From positions 1 through 10,033 of the forward strand of contig DJRK01000007.1 in assembly GCA_002440065.1 (NCBI GenBank): 10,033 bases of DNA, read 5' to 3'. Made by a program: the position numbers and the translations under genes. The DNA is from Atopobium sp. UBA6362. Its GTDB lineage: Bacteria; Actinomycetota; Coriobacteriia; Coriobacteriales; Atopobiaceae. The first letter of the stretch is position 1, and each line of letters starts with the position of its first letter. This document shows, piece by piece, positions 1 to 6,963 of this stretch. The notes beneath the pieces are model-generated. The model did no database searches, had not been told where the DNA came from, and saw only the letters and a program-made list of their open reading frames with translations.

Positions 1-1099
1 CGGTGTTGAAGTCGTCGTCCATCTGGGCGTTGAACTCCTCGCGGGCGGCGTCGACGGCGGCGGCGAACTCCTTGTCCTTCTCGGTGAGCTCGCTGCCCTT
101 GGGGGCCTGGTCGGCGGCCCAGCGCAGGTTGCGCACGGCGGTCTGGAGACGCTCGAGCGTGCCCACGGAGCCCTCGAGGCGCTTACGGGAGAAGTCGAGC
201 GGCGCGCGGTAGTGGGTCTGCAGCATGAGCAGGCGCACGGCGTCGGCCGGGTAGGCGTCGAGGACCTCCTTGAGCGTGAGGAAGTTGCCCAGGGACTTGG
301 ACATCTTCTCGCCGTCGACGCGCAGCATGCCCGTGTGCATCCAGGTGTTCGCGAGGGGCTTGTCCCAGGCGCACATGGCCTGGGCGGTCTCGTTCTCGTG
401 GTGCGGGAAGATGAGGTCCGCGCCGCCGCCGTGGATGTCGATGGGGGTGCCCAGGTAGCGATGGATCATGGCGCAGCACTCGGTGTGCCAGCCGGGGCGG
501 CCGTCGCCCCACGGGGAGGGCCAGCTGGGCTCGCCGGGCTTGGCGGCCTTCCAGAGGGCGAAGTCGAAGGGGTCGCGCTTCTCATCGTTGACCTCCACGC
601 GCTCGCCGGCGCGCAGCTGGTCGAGGTCGCGGCCGGACAGGATGCCGTAGTTGTGGTCGGAGCGCACCGAGAAGTACACGTCGCCGGAGGGCACGGGATA
701 CGCATTGCCCTTGTCGATCAGGATCTGGATCATGTCCTGCATGGCCTGGATCTCGCGCGTCGCGCGCGGGCGGATGTCGGGGTCCATGATGCCGAAGCGG
801 TGCATCTGCTCGATGAAGGCGTTCGAGAACTCCTCGGCCACGTCGGCCGCGGTGCGCCCCTGCTCGTTCGCGCGGTTGATGATCTTGTCGTCCACGTCGG
901 TGAGGTTCTGGGCGAAAGTGACCTCGTAGCCCTTGTACATGAGGTAGCGGCGGATCACGTCGAAGCTGAGGAACGTGCGCGCGTTGCCGATGTGGATCTG
1001 GTCGTAGACCGTGGGGCCGCAGACGTACATGCGGATCTTGCCGGGCTCGATGGGAACGAGCTCCTCCTTGCGGTGCGTCTGACTGTTGTATACGAGCAT
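1..1099 (-). CDS. cysS: Cysteinyl-tRNA synthetase, C-terminus beyond left edge
   Basis: This class I aminoacyl-tRNA synthetase charges tRNA-Cys with cysteine in the cytoplasm. The first 366 residues are visible; the frame is still open at base 1, so the end of the DALR/anticodon-binding part is missing. The Rossmann fold carries the HIGH-type signature HIGNAR (36-41) and the KMSKS loop (265-269). The four expected zinc ligands are present as C27, C208 (in GWHTEC), H233 and E237 (in PHHENE), matching the E. coli enzyme with a one-residue offset. The ATG is chosen because AAGGAGAG (1113..1106) lies six bases before it and the protein begins at the usual place for CysS. It lies 113 bases after ispF on the same strand, so it may be read through from the disA-ispD-ispF unit or have its own promoter. 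No frameshift or missing residue is seen. Confidence 0.98.
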   Translation of the reverse strand, partial: MLVYNSQTHRKEELVPIEPGKIRMYVCGPTVYDQIHIGNARTFLSFDVIRRYLMYKGYEVTFAQNLTDVDDKIINRANEQGRTAADVAEEFSNAFIEQMHRFGIMDPDIRPRATREIQAMQDMIQILIDKGNAYPVPSGDVYFSVRSDHNYGILSGRDLDQLRAGERVEVNDEKRDPFDFALWKAAKPGEPSWPSPWGDGRPGWHTECCAMIHRYLGTPIDIHGGGADLIFPHHENETAQAMCAWDKPLANTWMHTGMLRVDGEKMSKSLGNFLTLKEVLDAYPADAVRLLMLQTHYRAPLDFSRKRLEGSVGTLERLQTAVRNLRWAADQAPKGSELTEKDKEFAAAVDAAREEFNAQMDDDFNT

Positions 1100-1212
1100 G
1101 GTGCGCTCTCCTTCATGGTCGAGCCGCGCGGGCGGCACGGTGTTGCATCTAGGAAGTGTAGTCAATCTTGGGCTTCTCGGCGTCGCTCGGCGCAGCGCCG
1201 CCGGAATCGGGG
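1100..1212 (-). other. ispF-cysS intergenic gap
   Basis: This 113-base spacer separates ispF from cysS. On the minus strand it holds a -10-like TACACT (1160..1155), but no convincing -35 box lies 16-18 bases before it. The GC-rich stretch at 1185-1205 is self-complementary in short pieces but has no following T-run, so I do not call a terminator. The cysS Shine-Dalgarno sequence lies at its downstream end. Whether cysS has its own promoter cannot be decided from sequence alone. Confidence 0.35.
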
Positions 1213-1692
1213 TCAGACGCGCTCGAGAAGGGCGACGGCCCAGGCCTCGATCCCCTCTTTGCGCCCCACGAAGCCGAGGCGCTCGGTCGTGGTCGCCTTC
1301 ACGCCCACGGCGTCCACCGGGACGCCCATCGCCGCCGCCATGCGGGCGCGCATCTGCTCGCGATAAGGGGCGAGCTTGGGCGCCTGGGCGGCGACGGTAC
1401 AGTCGCAGTCGACGATCCTGAAGCCGCGCTCGGCGGCGAGGGCGGCCACGCGCTCGAGGAGCTTGATGGAGTCGGCGCCCTCGTAGGCGGGGTCGTCGTC
1501 GGGGAAGAGCTTGCCGATGTCGCCCTCGCGAAGGGCGCCCAAGATGGCGTCCATGAGCGCGTGCACGAGCACGTCGGCATCGGAATGGCCAAGAAGCCCC
1601 AGCTCAGAGGGCACCTCGACGCCGCCCAGGATGCACTTCCTCCCTGGCGCGAACGCATGCACGTCGTAGCCGTGGCCGATTCTCATGCTCAT
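1213..1692 (-). CDS. ispF: 2-C-methyl-D-erythritol 2,4-cyclodiphosphate synthase
   Basis: IspF catalyses the fifth step of the MEP isoprenoid pathway. It cyclises CDP-ME 2-phosphate to MEcPP with release of CMP, acting as a soluble homotrimer. The 159-residue length is standard. The zinc ligands are visible as D10 and H12 (in GYDVHAF) and H44, with HSDADV at 36-41. The C-terminal family signature KATTTERLGFVGR spans 132-144. Two in-frame ATGs lie six bases apart (1692 and 1686). I chose the upstream one because GGGAAGGG (1707..1700) sits seven bases before it and it overlaps the ispD stop as ATGA. The ispD product feeds IspF after one further step (IspE, not in this window), so coupled translation of the two makes sense. 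Nothing appears broken. Confidence 0.98.
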   Translation of the reverse strand: MSMRIGHGYDVHAFAPGRKCILGGVEVPSELGLLGHSDADVLVHALMDAILGALREGDIGKLFPDDDPAYEGADSIKLLERVAALAAERGFRIVDCDCTVAAQAPKLAPYREQMRARMAAAMGVPVDAVGVKATTTERLGFVGRKEGIEAWAVALLERV

Positions 1693-2501
1693 TGGACGTC
1701 CCTTCCCGGCTTCCTGCCGCAGCCCTCCTCCACGAGGCGCTGCTCGAGCGTGGCCTGGGCCACCGCGAGGTCCTCGGGGATAGTCACCTTTATGTTGTCG
1801 CGCGAGGTCTCGACGCACAGGACGCGGCCGCCGTGGCGCTCCACGAGCGAGGAGTCGTCGGTCCCGAGGTAGCCGTCCCACAGCGCCGCGCGGTACGCGG
1901 CCCTAAGCGGCTTTGCCCAGAAGACCTGCGGGGTCTGCGCGCACCAGTAGAACGAGCGGTCCGGCGTGGCCACGACCTGCTCGCCCTCCACGAGCTTGAG
2001 CGTATCGATGGAGCGGCAGGCGCAGATGGCGCCCGCGAGCGTCTCGTCGGCGCGTACCGTCGCGCAGGCGCGCTCGATGGCCTCTATGTCGATGAGCGGG
2101 CGGGCGGAGTCGTGGACCGCGACGATTCTCTGGTCCCGGGGAACCGCCTGCAGGCCGGAGTAGACCGAGTCCTGCCGCGTGGGACCCGCGGGCGCGAAGC
2201 TCACGGGCTTGGACAGCGTGAGCGGGCCGAGGACGTCGCGCTCGACAGCGGCGACCTTGTCGGGGGCGCACACGATCACGAGGCGCTCGACGGACGGCGC
2301 GTGGTCGAAGGCCATGACGGACCAGCACATGAGCGGGAGGCCGCAGAGGTCCACGAACTGCTTGCCGCGCGGGTCGCCGAAGCGCTCACCCGTGCCGCCC
2401 GCGAGGATGATCGCGCAGGTATCGGGCCCTTGCGCCGGGGCGCCCACGGGCTTTGTCTCGGCGCAAGAGCAGACGTTGGGACTTCCGGTCGTGCCGCTCA
2501 T
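1689..2501 (-). CDS. ispD: 2-C-methyl-D-erythritol 4-phosphate cytidylyltransferase
   Basis: IspD catalyses the third MEP-pathway step, joining MEP and CTP to form CDP-ME and pyrophosphate. The 270-residue protein has the nucleotidyltransferase start LAGGTGERFGDPRGKQF (33-49) with the glycine-rich CTP loop and the basic R40/K47 positions. It also has VHDSARP (129-135), QTPQVF (189-194), GTDDSSLVE (213-221) and KVTIPEDLA (238-246). The family usually begins a few residues before the glycine-rich loop. Here about 28 extra residues precede it, including C11, C13 and C29, and they have no recognisable domain. The ATG at 2501 overlaps the disA stop as ATGA and has GGGGGAAG (2514..2507) five bases before it. 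An in-frame GTG at 2516 would overlap that binding site and is less likely. The stop overlaps the ispF start. Confidence 0.97.
   Translation of the reverse strand: MSGTTGSPNVCSCAETKPVGAPAQGPDTCAIILAGGTGERFGDPRGKQFVDLCGLPLMCWSVMAFDHAPSVERLVIVCAPDKVAAVERDVLGPLTLSKPVSFAPAGPTRQDSVYSGLQAVPRDQRIVAVHDSARPLIDIEAIERACATVRADETLAGAICACRSIDTLKLVEGEQVVATPDRSFYWCAQTPQVFWAKPLRAAYRAALWDGYLGTDDSSLVERHGGRVLCVETSRDNIKVTIPEDLAVAQATLEQRLVEEGCGRKPGRDVQ
1700..1707 (-). promoter_or_regulatory. Ribosome binding site deciding the ispF start
   Basis: GGGAAGGG on the minus strand lies inside the 3' end of ispD, seven bases before the ATG at 1692 and 13 before the ATG at 1686. Its spacing favours the first ATG. Confidence 0.6.
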
Positions 2502-3577
2502 TCGTTCTTCCCCCACATACGGTGCAGGCTGTTCGCCAGCACGCCGGGATTCTTCACGCCGATCTCGCCCAGGCGGGCCGGGTCGTCGTCCACGGCCTCG
2601 AGGACCTCCTGGAGCGAGCCGTACTCGTCCACGAGCTTGTCGGCCATGCCCTCGCGCACGACCGAGACGCGGGAGAGCGTGCGCAGGCCGAGCGGCGTCA
2701 TGATGCTGTCCTCGCCGCGCTCGTCGGAATAGCCCAGGATCTTTGCCACGAACTTCGCGGAGCGGAGCTTCGTGTTGTCGGCATCGTGGAGCTTGGCTCG
2801 GATCGCGCGGGCCGCCTCCTCGGAGGAGTCGGCGGCGTAGTCCCTGATCATGAGGGTGTACGCCTCGTCCATGCTGCCCAGGAGCTCGCCGCGCTGCATG
2901 GCGACGGTGCGCCCTTCTCGGCCGAGCTGCAGGATGCAGCCGTCGAGCTCCTCGTCGGCGGTCATCAGGGTCTCGAACAGGTAGAAGATGTTCGTGACGT
3001 CGCCCAGCGTGACGTAGTTGTCGAGCTCCAGGCTCGTCAGGCGCAGCAGGCTGCGGTCGAGCTGCTGGCGGGTGTTCTGCATGGCGACCGTGAGCTGGTT
3101 CACCGAGACCATCAGGTCCGAGACGGGCTTCAGGTCGAAGCCGTGGCCGTCGACGTAGACGTTCACGACCTGGCGGCGCTCGGAGACCGTGGCGACCACG
3201 GCCTTCGTGAGCAGGCTCATGCGCGCCGCGGTGCGGTGGCGGGTGCCCGTCTCGGTCGTGGGCAGGGACGGGTCGGGGTTCAGGTGGTAGTTGGCGCGCA
3301 GGATCTTCGTGAGGTCCTTGTCGAGCACGACCGCGCCGTCCATCTTGCAGAGCTCGAAGAGCCTGTTCGCCGTGAACGAGACGTCCAGCTTGAAGCCGTC
3401 GTCGCCCGCGGCGAGCACGTTCTCGGTATCTCCCACGCAGATGAGGGCGCCCATGTGGCCCGCGATGATCATGTCCAGGGCGTGGCGCAGGGCCGTGCCG
3501 GGGGCCGTCATGCGGATGGCGTTCTCCAGCCGGGCTTCGTGGTCGTTTGCGCCCAGGTCAAACGGGGCTGCGTCCAT
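2498..3577 (-). CDS. disA: DNA integrity scanning diadenylate cyclase DisA
   Basis: DisA makes the second messenger c-di-AMP from two ATP and, in Bacillus, scans DNA for branched structures. The 359-residue product is standard length. The N-terminal DAC domain carries both catalytic signatures: DGA (80-82) and RHRTA (113-117, preceded by GT). A helical linker follows, and the C-terminal helix-hairpin-helix DNA-binding region (about 295-355, including IGVKNPG near 339-345) completes the octamer-forming architecture. The ATG has a very strong GAGGAGGG (3591..3584) six bases before it. It is the first gene of a coupled disA-ispD-ispF unit, 136 bases after clpC. B. subtilis has radA between clpC and disA, which is missing here. 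The gap upstream contains two conspicuous inverted repeats that may control expression. Confidence 0.98.
   Translation of the reverse strand: MDAAPFDLGANDHEARLENAIRMTAPGTALRHALDMIIAGHMGALICVGDTENVLAAGDDGFKLDVSFTANRLFELCKMDGAVVLDKDLTKILRANYHLNPDPSLPTTETGTRHRTAARMSLLTKAVVATVSERRQVVNVYVDGHGFDLKPVSDLMVSVNQLTVAMQNTRQQLDRSLLRLTSLELDNYVTLGDVTNIFYLFETLMTADEELDGCILQLGREGRTVAMQRGELLGSMDEAYTLMIRDYAADSSEEAARAIRAKLHDADNTKLRSAKFVAKILGYSDERGEDSIMTPLGLRTLSRVSVVREGMADKLVDEYGSLQEVLEAVDDDPARLGEIGVKNPGVLANSLHRMWGKNE
2507..2514 (-). promoter_or_regulatory. Ribosome binding site deciding the ispD start
   Basis: GGGGGAAG on the minus strand lies within the last codons of disA, five bases before the ATG at 2501. 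It argues against the upstream in-frame GTG at 2516, whose codon overlaps this motif. Confidence 0.55.
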
Positions 3578-3583
3578 GCTGGT

Positions 3584-3591
3584 CCCTCCTC
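3584..3591 (-). promoter_or_regulatory. Strong disA ribosome binding site
   Basis: GAGGAGGG on the minus strand lies six bases before the disA ATG. It is ten bases downstream of the edge of the 18-base palindrome, so folding or protein binding there could affect ribosome access. Confidence 0.7.
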
Positions 3592-3601
3592 GGGTAAGCT
3601 G

Positions 3602-3619
3602 CGGGCCCGATCGGGCCCG
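3602..3619 (-). promoter_or_regulatory. Perfect 18-base palindrome in disA leader
   Basis: CGGGCCCGATCGGGCCCG is identical on both strands. It lies 25-42 bases upstream of the disA start. As DNA it looks like a two-fold symmetric protein-binding site. As RNA it could fold into a 7-bp GC stem with a GATC tetraloop just before the Shine-Dalgarno sequence. No T-run follows on the minus strand, so it is not a typical intrinsic terminator. Its role (operator, attenuator or chance GC-rich palindrome) is inferred only. Confidence 0.5.
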
Positions 3620-3638
3620 TGGAGTCGTGGATTCGTCG

Positions 3639-3670
3639 AGCCGCCAAGAAGCACGGGCTTCTTGGCGGCT
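3639..3670 (-). promoter_or_regulatory. 13-bp perfect inverted repeat between clpC and disA
   Basis: The arms AGCCGCCAAGAAG (3639-3651) and CTTCTTGGCGGCT (3658-3670) are perfect complements around a six-base loop. In clpC/disA RNA this gives a strong 13-bp hairpin about 44 bases after the clpC stop. No T-run follows on either strand, so it may stabilise the clpC mRNA 3' end, partly terminate, or be an operator as DNA. Twelve bases of one arm (CTTCTTGGCGGC) recur at 6490-6501 upstream of clpC. On the minus strand TATACT (3690..3685), a good -10 box without a matching -35, lies immediately upstream, so a disA transcript from there would begin close to this hairpin. Confidence 0.55.
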
Positions 3671-3713
3671 GCGCCTTTGGGGAAAGTATATCCCCCGGGT
3701 ATGCGGCCGGCCC

Positions 3714-6323
3714 TTAGGCCCCCGACGCGGCTAGGCCGTCGGCACCGGATGCCGGGGCCTGCGGCGCCGAGCCTGCGGGCAAATCGAAGCTCGGGCGCGC
3801 CATGTTCTCGCGCCGGCGCGGCTCGGGGATCTCGCCCGTCGTCTTCTCGAAGGCGAGCTTGCCGTCCTTGGCGCGGACCTTGACGATGTCGCCCCGGCCC
3901 CACTTGCCCTGCAGGAGCTCCTCGGAGAGTGGGTCCTCGATGAGCGTCTGGATGGCGCGGCGCAGCGGGCGGGCGCCGTAGACGGGATCGGCCCCCTCCT
4001 TGGCCACGAGGTCGCGGGCAGCGTCGGTGAGCTCGATGGACATGCCTTGGGCCACGAGGCGGTCGCGCAGGTCGGCGATCATGAGCTCGACGATGCCGCG
4101 GAGCTGCTCGGTCGTGAGCGACTTGAAGACCACGACCTCGTCCACGCGGTTGAGGAACTCGGGGCGGAAGTGCTTCTTGAGCTCGCTCATCACGCGGCTC
4201 GAGATCTCTTTGTCGGACAGGCCCGAGTCGCCCATGGCCGAGAAGCCGAGCGTCGAGGTGTGCGCGATGTCGCGGGCGCCGATGTTCGACGTCATGATGA
4301 TCACGGTGTTGGAGAAGTCCACGTGGCGGCCCTGGCCGTCGGTCAGGCGACCCTCGTCCAGGATCTGGAGCAGGACGTTGAAGACGTCGGGGTGGGCCTT
4401 CTCGATCTCGTCGAAGAGGATCACGGAGTAGGGTCTGCGGCGCACGGCCTTGGTGAGCTCGCCGCCCTCGTCGTAGCCCACGTATCCCGGAGGGGCGCCG
4501 ACGAGCTTGGAGACGGTGTGCTTCTCCATGAACTCGGACATGTCGAAGGTGATGAGCGCGTCCTCGCTGCCAAAGAGGAACTCGGCGAGCGACTTGGCGA
4601 GCTCGGTCTTGCCCACGCCGGAGGGGCCCAGGAAGATGAACGAGCCGCCCGGGCGGCGCGGGTCCTTGAGCGGGCTGCGGCTGCGGCGGATGGCGCGCGC
4701 GACCTTGGTGACGGCCTCGTCCTGGCCGACGACGCGCTGGTGGAGGACCTCCTCGCAGCGCAGGAGCTTGGACGCCTCGGCCTCGGTGAGGTTGGAGACG
4801 GGCACGCCCGTGATGCTGGAGACGACGTCGGCGATGTCGTTCTCGTCCACGACGACCGCGTGCTCCTCCAGGCCGCGCCGCCACGCGGACTCGAGCTCGT
4901 CGCGCTTGGCGATAAGGGCCTTCTCCTCGTCGCGCAGGGACGCGGCCTTCTCGAACTCCTGGGCCGCGGCGGCCTGGGACTTCTCGCCGCGCACTCGGTT
5001 GAGGTCGGCGTCGACCTGCGCGATCTCGGGCGGGAGCACCATGCGGTGCACGCGCGTGCGGGCACCGGCCTCGTCCAGGACGTCGATGGCCTTGTCGGGC
5101 AGGAAGCGGTCCTGCACGTAGCGGCTCGAGAGCGTCACGGCAGCCTTCACGGCGGCGTCGGTGTAGTGCACGTGGTGGTGCTTCTCGTAGCGGTCCTTCA
5201 GGCCGTCGATGATCTTGAGCGTGTCCTCGACGGAGGGCTCGCCGATGTAGACGGGCTGGAAGCGGCGCTCGAAGGCGGAGTCCTTCTCGATGTGCTTGCG
5301 GTACTCCTCGGCCGTGGTCGCACCGATGACCTGGATCTCGCCGCGGGACAGGGGCGGCTTGAGGATCGACGCGGCGTCGATGGAGCCCTCGGCCGAGCCG
5401 GCGCCGATGACGGTGTGGATCTCGTCGATGAAGAGGATGTCCTCGTCGGAGTCCTCGAGCTCCTGCACGACCTTCTTCATGCGCTCCTCGAACTCGCCGC
5501 GGTACTTGGAGCCGGCGACGAGGGAGGCCATGTCGAGCGTCCAGATCTGCTTGCCGCGCAGGATGTCGGGCACGTTGCCGGAGTCGATGAGCTGGGCGAG
5601 GCCCTCCACGATGGCGGTCTTGCCCACGCCCGGGTCACCGAGCACGAGGGGGTTGTTCTTCTGGCGGCGCGCGAGGACCTGCATGACGCGCTCTATCTCG
5701 GCGTCGCGGCCGATGACGGGGTCGAGCTTGCCCTCGGCGGCCTGCTTGGTGAGGTTGCGGCCGTACTTCTCGAGCATGGACTCGTCGTCGGGGGAGCCCT
5801 GCTGCGAAGAGCCCATGGGGGCGCCCATGCCAATGAAGACCTGGCCAGGCATGCCGTTGGGCGCCTGCTGCTGCGGGCGGTCGTCCGACTTCTGGATGAG
5901 CTCGTTCACGGCGTTGCGCACGGCGTCGGCCGAGACGCCCATGGCGCGCAGGGCGTCCATGGCGCGGCCGTTGCCCTCGGCGACGATGCCCAGGAGCAGG
6001 TGCTCGGTGGCGATGTAGGTCTGGCCGTGGGTCATGGTCTCGCGGTAGGCGCCCTCCAGGACGCGCTTGGCGCGGGGCGTGAAGGGGATGTGGCCGCCGG
6101 GCATGGGCTCGGTCTCGGGCGCGGTGAGGCCCTGGACGGTCGCGAGCGCCTCGTCGTAGGTGACCTCGAGCTTGGCCAGGGCCTGCGCGGCGATGCCCTC
6201 GCCCTCCTTGATGAGCGCAAGCAGGAGGTGCTCGGTACCCACGTACATCTGGCCGAGGTTGCGCGCCTCGTCCTGCGCGAGGCTCATGACCTTGCGGGCT
6301 TTGTCGGTGAACTTCTCGAACAT
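3714..6323 (-). CDS. clpC: ATP-dependent Clp unfoldase ClpC (Hsp100)
   Basis: ClpC is a cytoplasmic hexameric AAA+ unfoldase that feeds damaged or tagged proteins to ClpP. The 869-residue protein has a double Clp-N domain (about 1-145) and a Gln/Gly/Met-rich linker (about 146-180). The first ATPase domain has Walker A GDPGVGKT (229-236) and Walker B ILFIDE (296-301). A middle domain with a UVR-like coiled segment (about 450-480) distinguishes it from ClpA. The second ATPase domain has Walker A GPSGVGKT (566-573) and Walker B VILFDE (634-639), and an LGF ClpP-docking loop lies at 692-694. It is somewhat longer than the usual 810-850 because of the linker and an Ala/Pro/Gly-rich tail after about 835. 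The start at 6323 (MFEKFTDKAR) fits the family and has GAAAGGGAA seven bases before it. The frame stays open 60 codons further upstream, but that part is basic low-complexity sequence and not ClpC-like. No ctsR or mcsAB precedes it. Confidence 0.98.
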   Translation of the reverse strand: MFEKFTDKARKVMSLAQDEARNLGQMYVGTEHLLLALIKEGEGIAAQALAKLEVTYDEALATVQGLTAPETEPMPGGHIPFTPRAKRVLEGAYRETMTHGQTYIATEHLLLGIVAEGNGRAMDALRAMGVSADAVRNAVNELIQKSDDRPQQQAPNGMPGQVFIGMGAPMGSSQQGSPDDESMLEKYGRNLTKQAAEGKLDPVIGRDAEIERVMQVLARRQKNNPLVLGDPGVGKTAIVEGLAQLIDSGNVPDILRGKQIWTLDMASLVAGSKYRGEFEERMKKVVQELEDSDEDILFIDEIHTVIGAGSAEGSIDAASILKPPLSRGEIQVIGATTAEEYRKHIEKDSAFERRFQPVYIGEPSVEDTLKIIDGLKDRYEKHHHVHYTDAAVKAAVTLSSRYVQDRFLPDKAIDVLDEAGARTRVHRMVLPPEIAQVDADLNRVRGEKSQAAAAQEFEKAASLRDEEKALIAKRDELESAWRRGLEEHAVVVDENDIADVVSSITGVPVSNLTEAEASKLLRCEEVLHQRVVGQDEAVTKVARAIRRSRSPLKDPRRPGGSFIFLGPSGVGKTELAKSLAEFLFGSEDALITFDMSEFMEKHTVSKLVGAPPGYVGYDEGGELTKAVRRRPYSVILFDEIEKAHPDVFNVLLQILDEGRLTDGQGRHVDFSNTVIIMTSNIGARDIAHTSTLGFSAMGDSGLSDKEISSRVMSELKKHFRPEFLNRVDEVVVFKSLTTEQLRGIVELMIADLRDRLVAQGMSIELTDAARDLVAKEGADPVYGARPLRRAIQTLIEDPLSEELLQGKWGRGDIVKVRAKDGKLAFEKTTGEIPEPRRRENMARPSFDLPAGSAPQAPASGADGLAASGA

Positions 6324-6425
6324 GCGGTAGTTCCCTTTCGTGCAATGAGCTGCCTCGATGCGCTTTTGGCGGGCCGCGAGGGGCCGCGGGCGCCGGGCGC
6401 GCGAGGCTGAGTGTCCGGTCTCTAG

Positions 6426-6452
6426 TTTGTACCCCGTGCGCCCAGATGGCAA
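6426..6452 (-). promoter_or_regulatory. Possible clpC promoter
   Basis: On the minus strand TTGCCA (6452..6447) resembles a -35 box and TACAAA (6431..6426) a -10 box, but the 15-base spacing is short. It lies about 100 bases before the clpC ATG in a relatively AT-rich patch of otherwise very GC-rich DNA. No CtsR-type tandem heptad and no CIRCE inverted repeat was seen nearby. Confidence 0.3.
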
Positions 6453-6570
6453 ACCCGCGACACGTGACGGCAACGGCGCTTGCGGGGCGCTTCTTGGCGG
6501 CAAGGGGCCGTCACGGGCCGCGCCGCTCGCCGCTAGGACTCGCCTTTCTCGCCTCTAGAGCCCGTCCTTC

Positions 6571-6706
6571 TCAGAGAGGTGTATTCTCTCCCGGCGCGTG
6601 TGGGCGCTAAGCGAATGCACTTCTTGGCATTTTGGCGACTTCTCGATGCACCTCTGCGAAACGGGGATGCACTTCTGGAATACACCTCTGGCATGCACCT
6701 CTGCAT
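6571..6706. repeat. Left cluster of six 13-base repeats
   Basis: The 13-base unit has consensus TRCACCTCTGCAA. Copies start at 6616 (TGCACTTCTTGGC), 6647 (TGCACCTCTGCGA), 6668 (TGCACTTCTGGAA), 6681 (TACACCTCTGGCA) and 6694 (TGCACCTCTGCAT) on plus. One more (TACACCTCTCTGA) runs on minus over 6583..6571. The last three plus copies abut in perfect 13-base tandem register. The minus copy and the copy at 6681 give a 12-base perfect inverted repeat (6575-6586 with 6678-6689). The copy at 6694 is itself a small hairpin (ATGCA-CCTC-TGCAT). A degenerate copy lies near 6757-6769. The same unit recurs downstream of the nuclease gene. Confidence 0.85.
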
Positions 6707-6953
6707 CGTGGAAAGACGCGAGGCATCGCCGTCTCGGCATCACTCGCGCCGCCCCATGGACTTCTTGCGAAGATGGGAATCCTGACGCAAGCTGACGGCT
6801 CATAGGCAAGAAAACCTCCACACCAGCTCCGACGGTCCATCGGCGGCGAAACGTCAGGATGCCGCCAGCGTCGCGTCAACAAAGTGGCAGGTTAACGACA
6901 GTTTTCTGCAAGGTACGGCTGCTACGCTTCGGTCCCCGTTCCCAACGGCGACC

Positions 6954-6959
6954 AGGAGA
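6954..6959 (+). promoter_or_regulatory. Ribosome binding site deciding the nuclease-gene start
   Basis: AGGAGA lies four bases before the ATG at 6964. The in-frame ATG at 6859 has no such site, so 6964 is taken as the start. Confidence 0.7.
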
Positions 6960-6963
6960 CGAC

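Larger units (their letters stand above)
6324..6963. other. Divergent 640-base non-coding region clpC / nuclease gene
   Basis: This is the largest gap in the window and lies between two divergent starts. Bases 6324-6560 are the clpC leader and promoter zone, with a weak promoter candidate and a 12-base copy of the clpC-disA inverted-repeat arm at 6490-6501. Bases 6571-6706 hold six copies of a 13-base repeat. Bases 6754-6776 can fold as a small stem with a TTGC loop. An inverted repeat ATCCTGACG / CGTCAGGAT lies at 6779-6787 and 6852-6860. The rest leads into the nuclease gene. No tRNA or convincing small protein gene was found; open frames here are short and run through the repeats. Confidence 0.7.

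Noticed and set aside
212..1366. 384-codon plus-strand open frame
   Set aside because: Antisense shadow of cysS running into ispF; low-complexity product, no recognisable domain.
2453..3883. 476-codon plus-strand open frame
   Set aside because: Antisense shadow of disA and its flanks; the protein is compositionally biased and the real gene lies on the other strand.
3508..4884. 458-codon minus-strand open frame in another frame of clpC
   Set aside because: Arg/Pro/Gly-rich frame-shifted reading of clpC, ending inside disA; not a gene.
4047..6410. 787-codon open frame on the plus strand
   Set aside because: Exact antisense of clpC. The product is Val/Leu/Gly/Ala-rich without family features, a normal shadow of a GC-rich gene.
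6324..6503. 60-residue N-terminal extension of clpC
   Set aside because: Basic low-complexity sequence with no ClpC similarity; the ATG at 6323 has a ribosome binding site and the family's usual first residues.
6324..6560. CtsR or CIRCE operator upstream of clpC
   Set aside because: I looked for tandem GGTCAAA-type heptads and the CIRCE inverted repeat and saw neither.
6571..6706. Possible CRISPR array
   Set aside because: Units are 13 bases, directly abutting or irregularly spaced, and in both orientations, with no spacers and no cas genes.
6555..6821. Minus-strand 88-codon frame with recurring EVH and RCI tripeptides
   Set aside because: The recurrence is only the 13-base DNA repeat being translated. 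Repeat spacings are not multiples of three and no ribosome binding site is evident.
6859..6963. Upstream in-frame start for the nuclease gene
   Set aside because: No ribosome binding site, and the 35 extra residues look like untranslated leader; AGGAGA before 6964 is far better.
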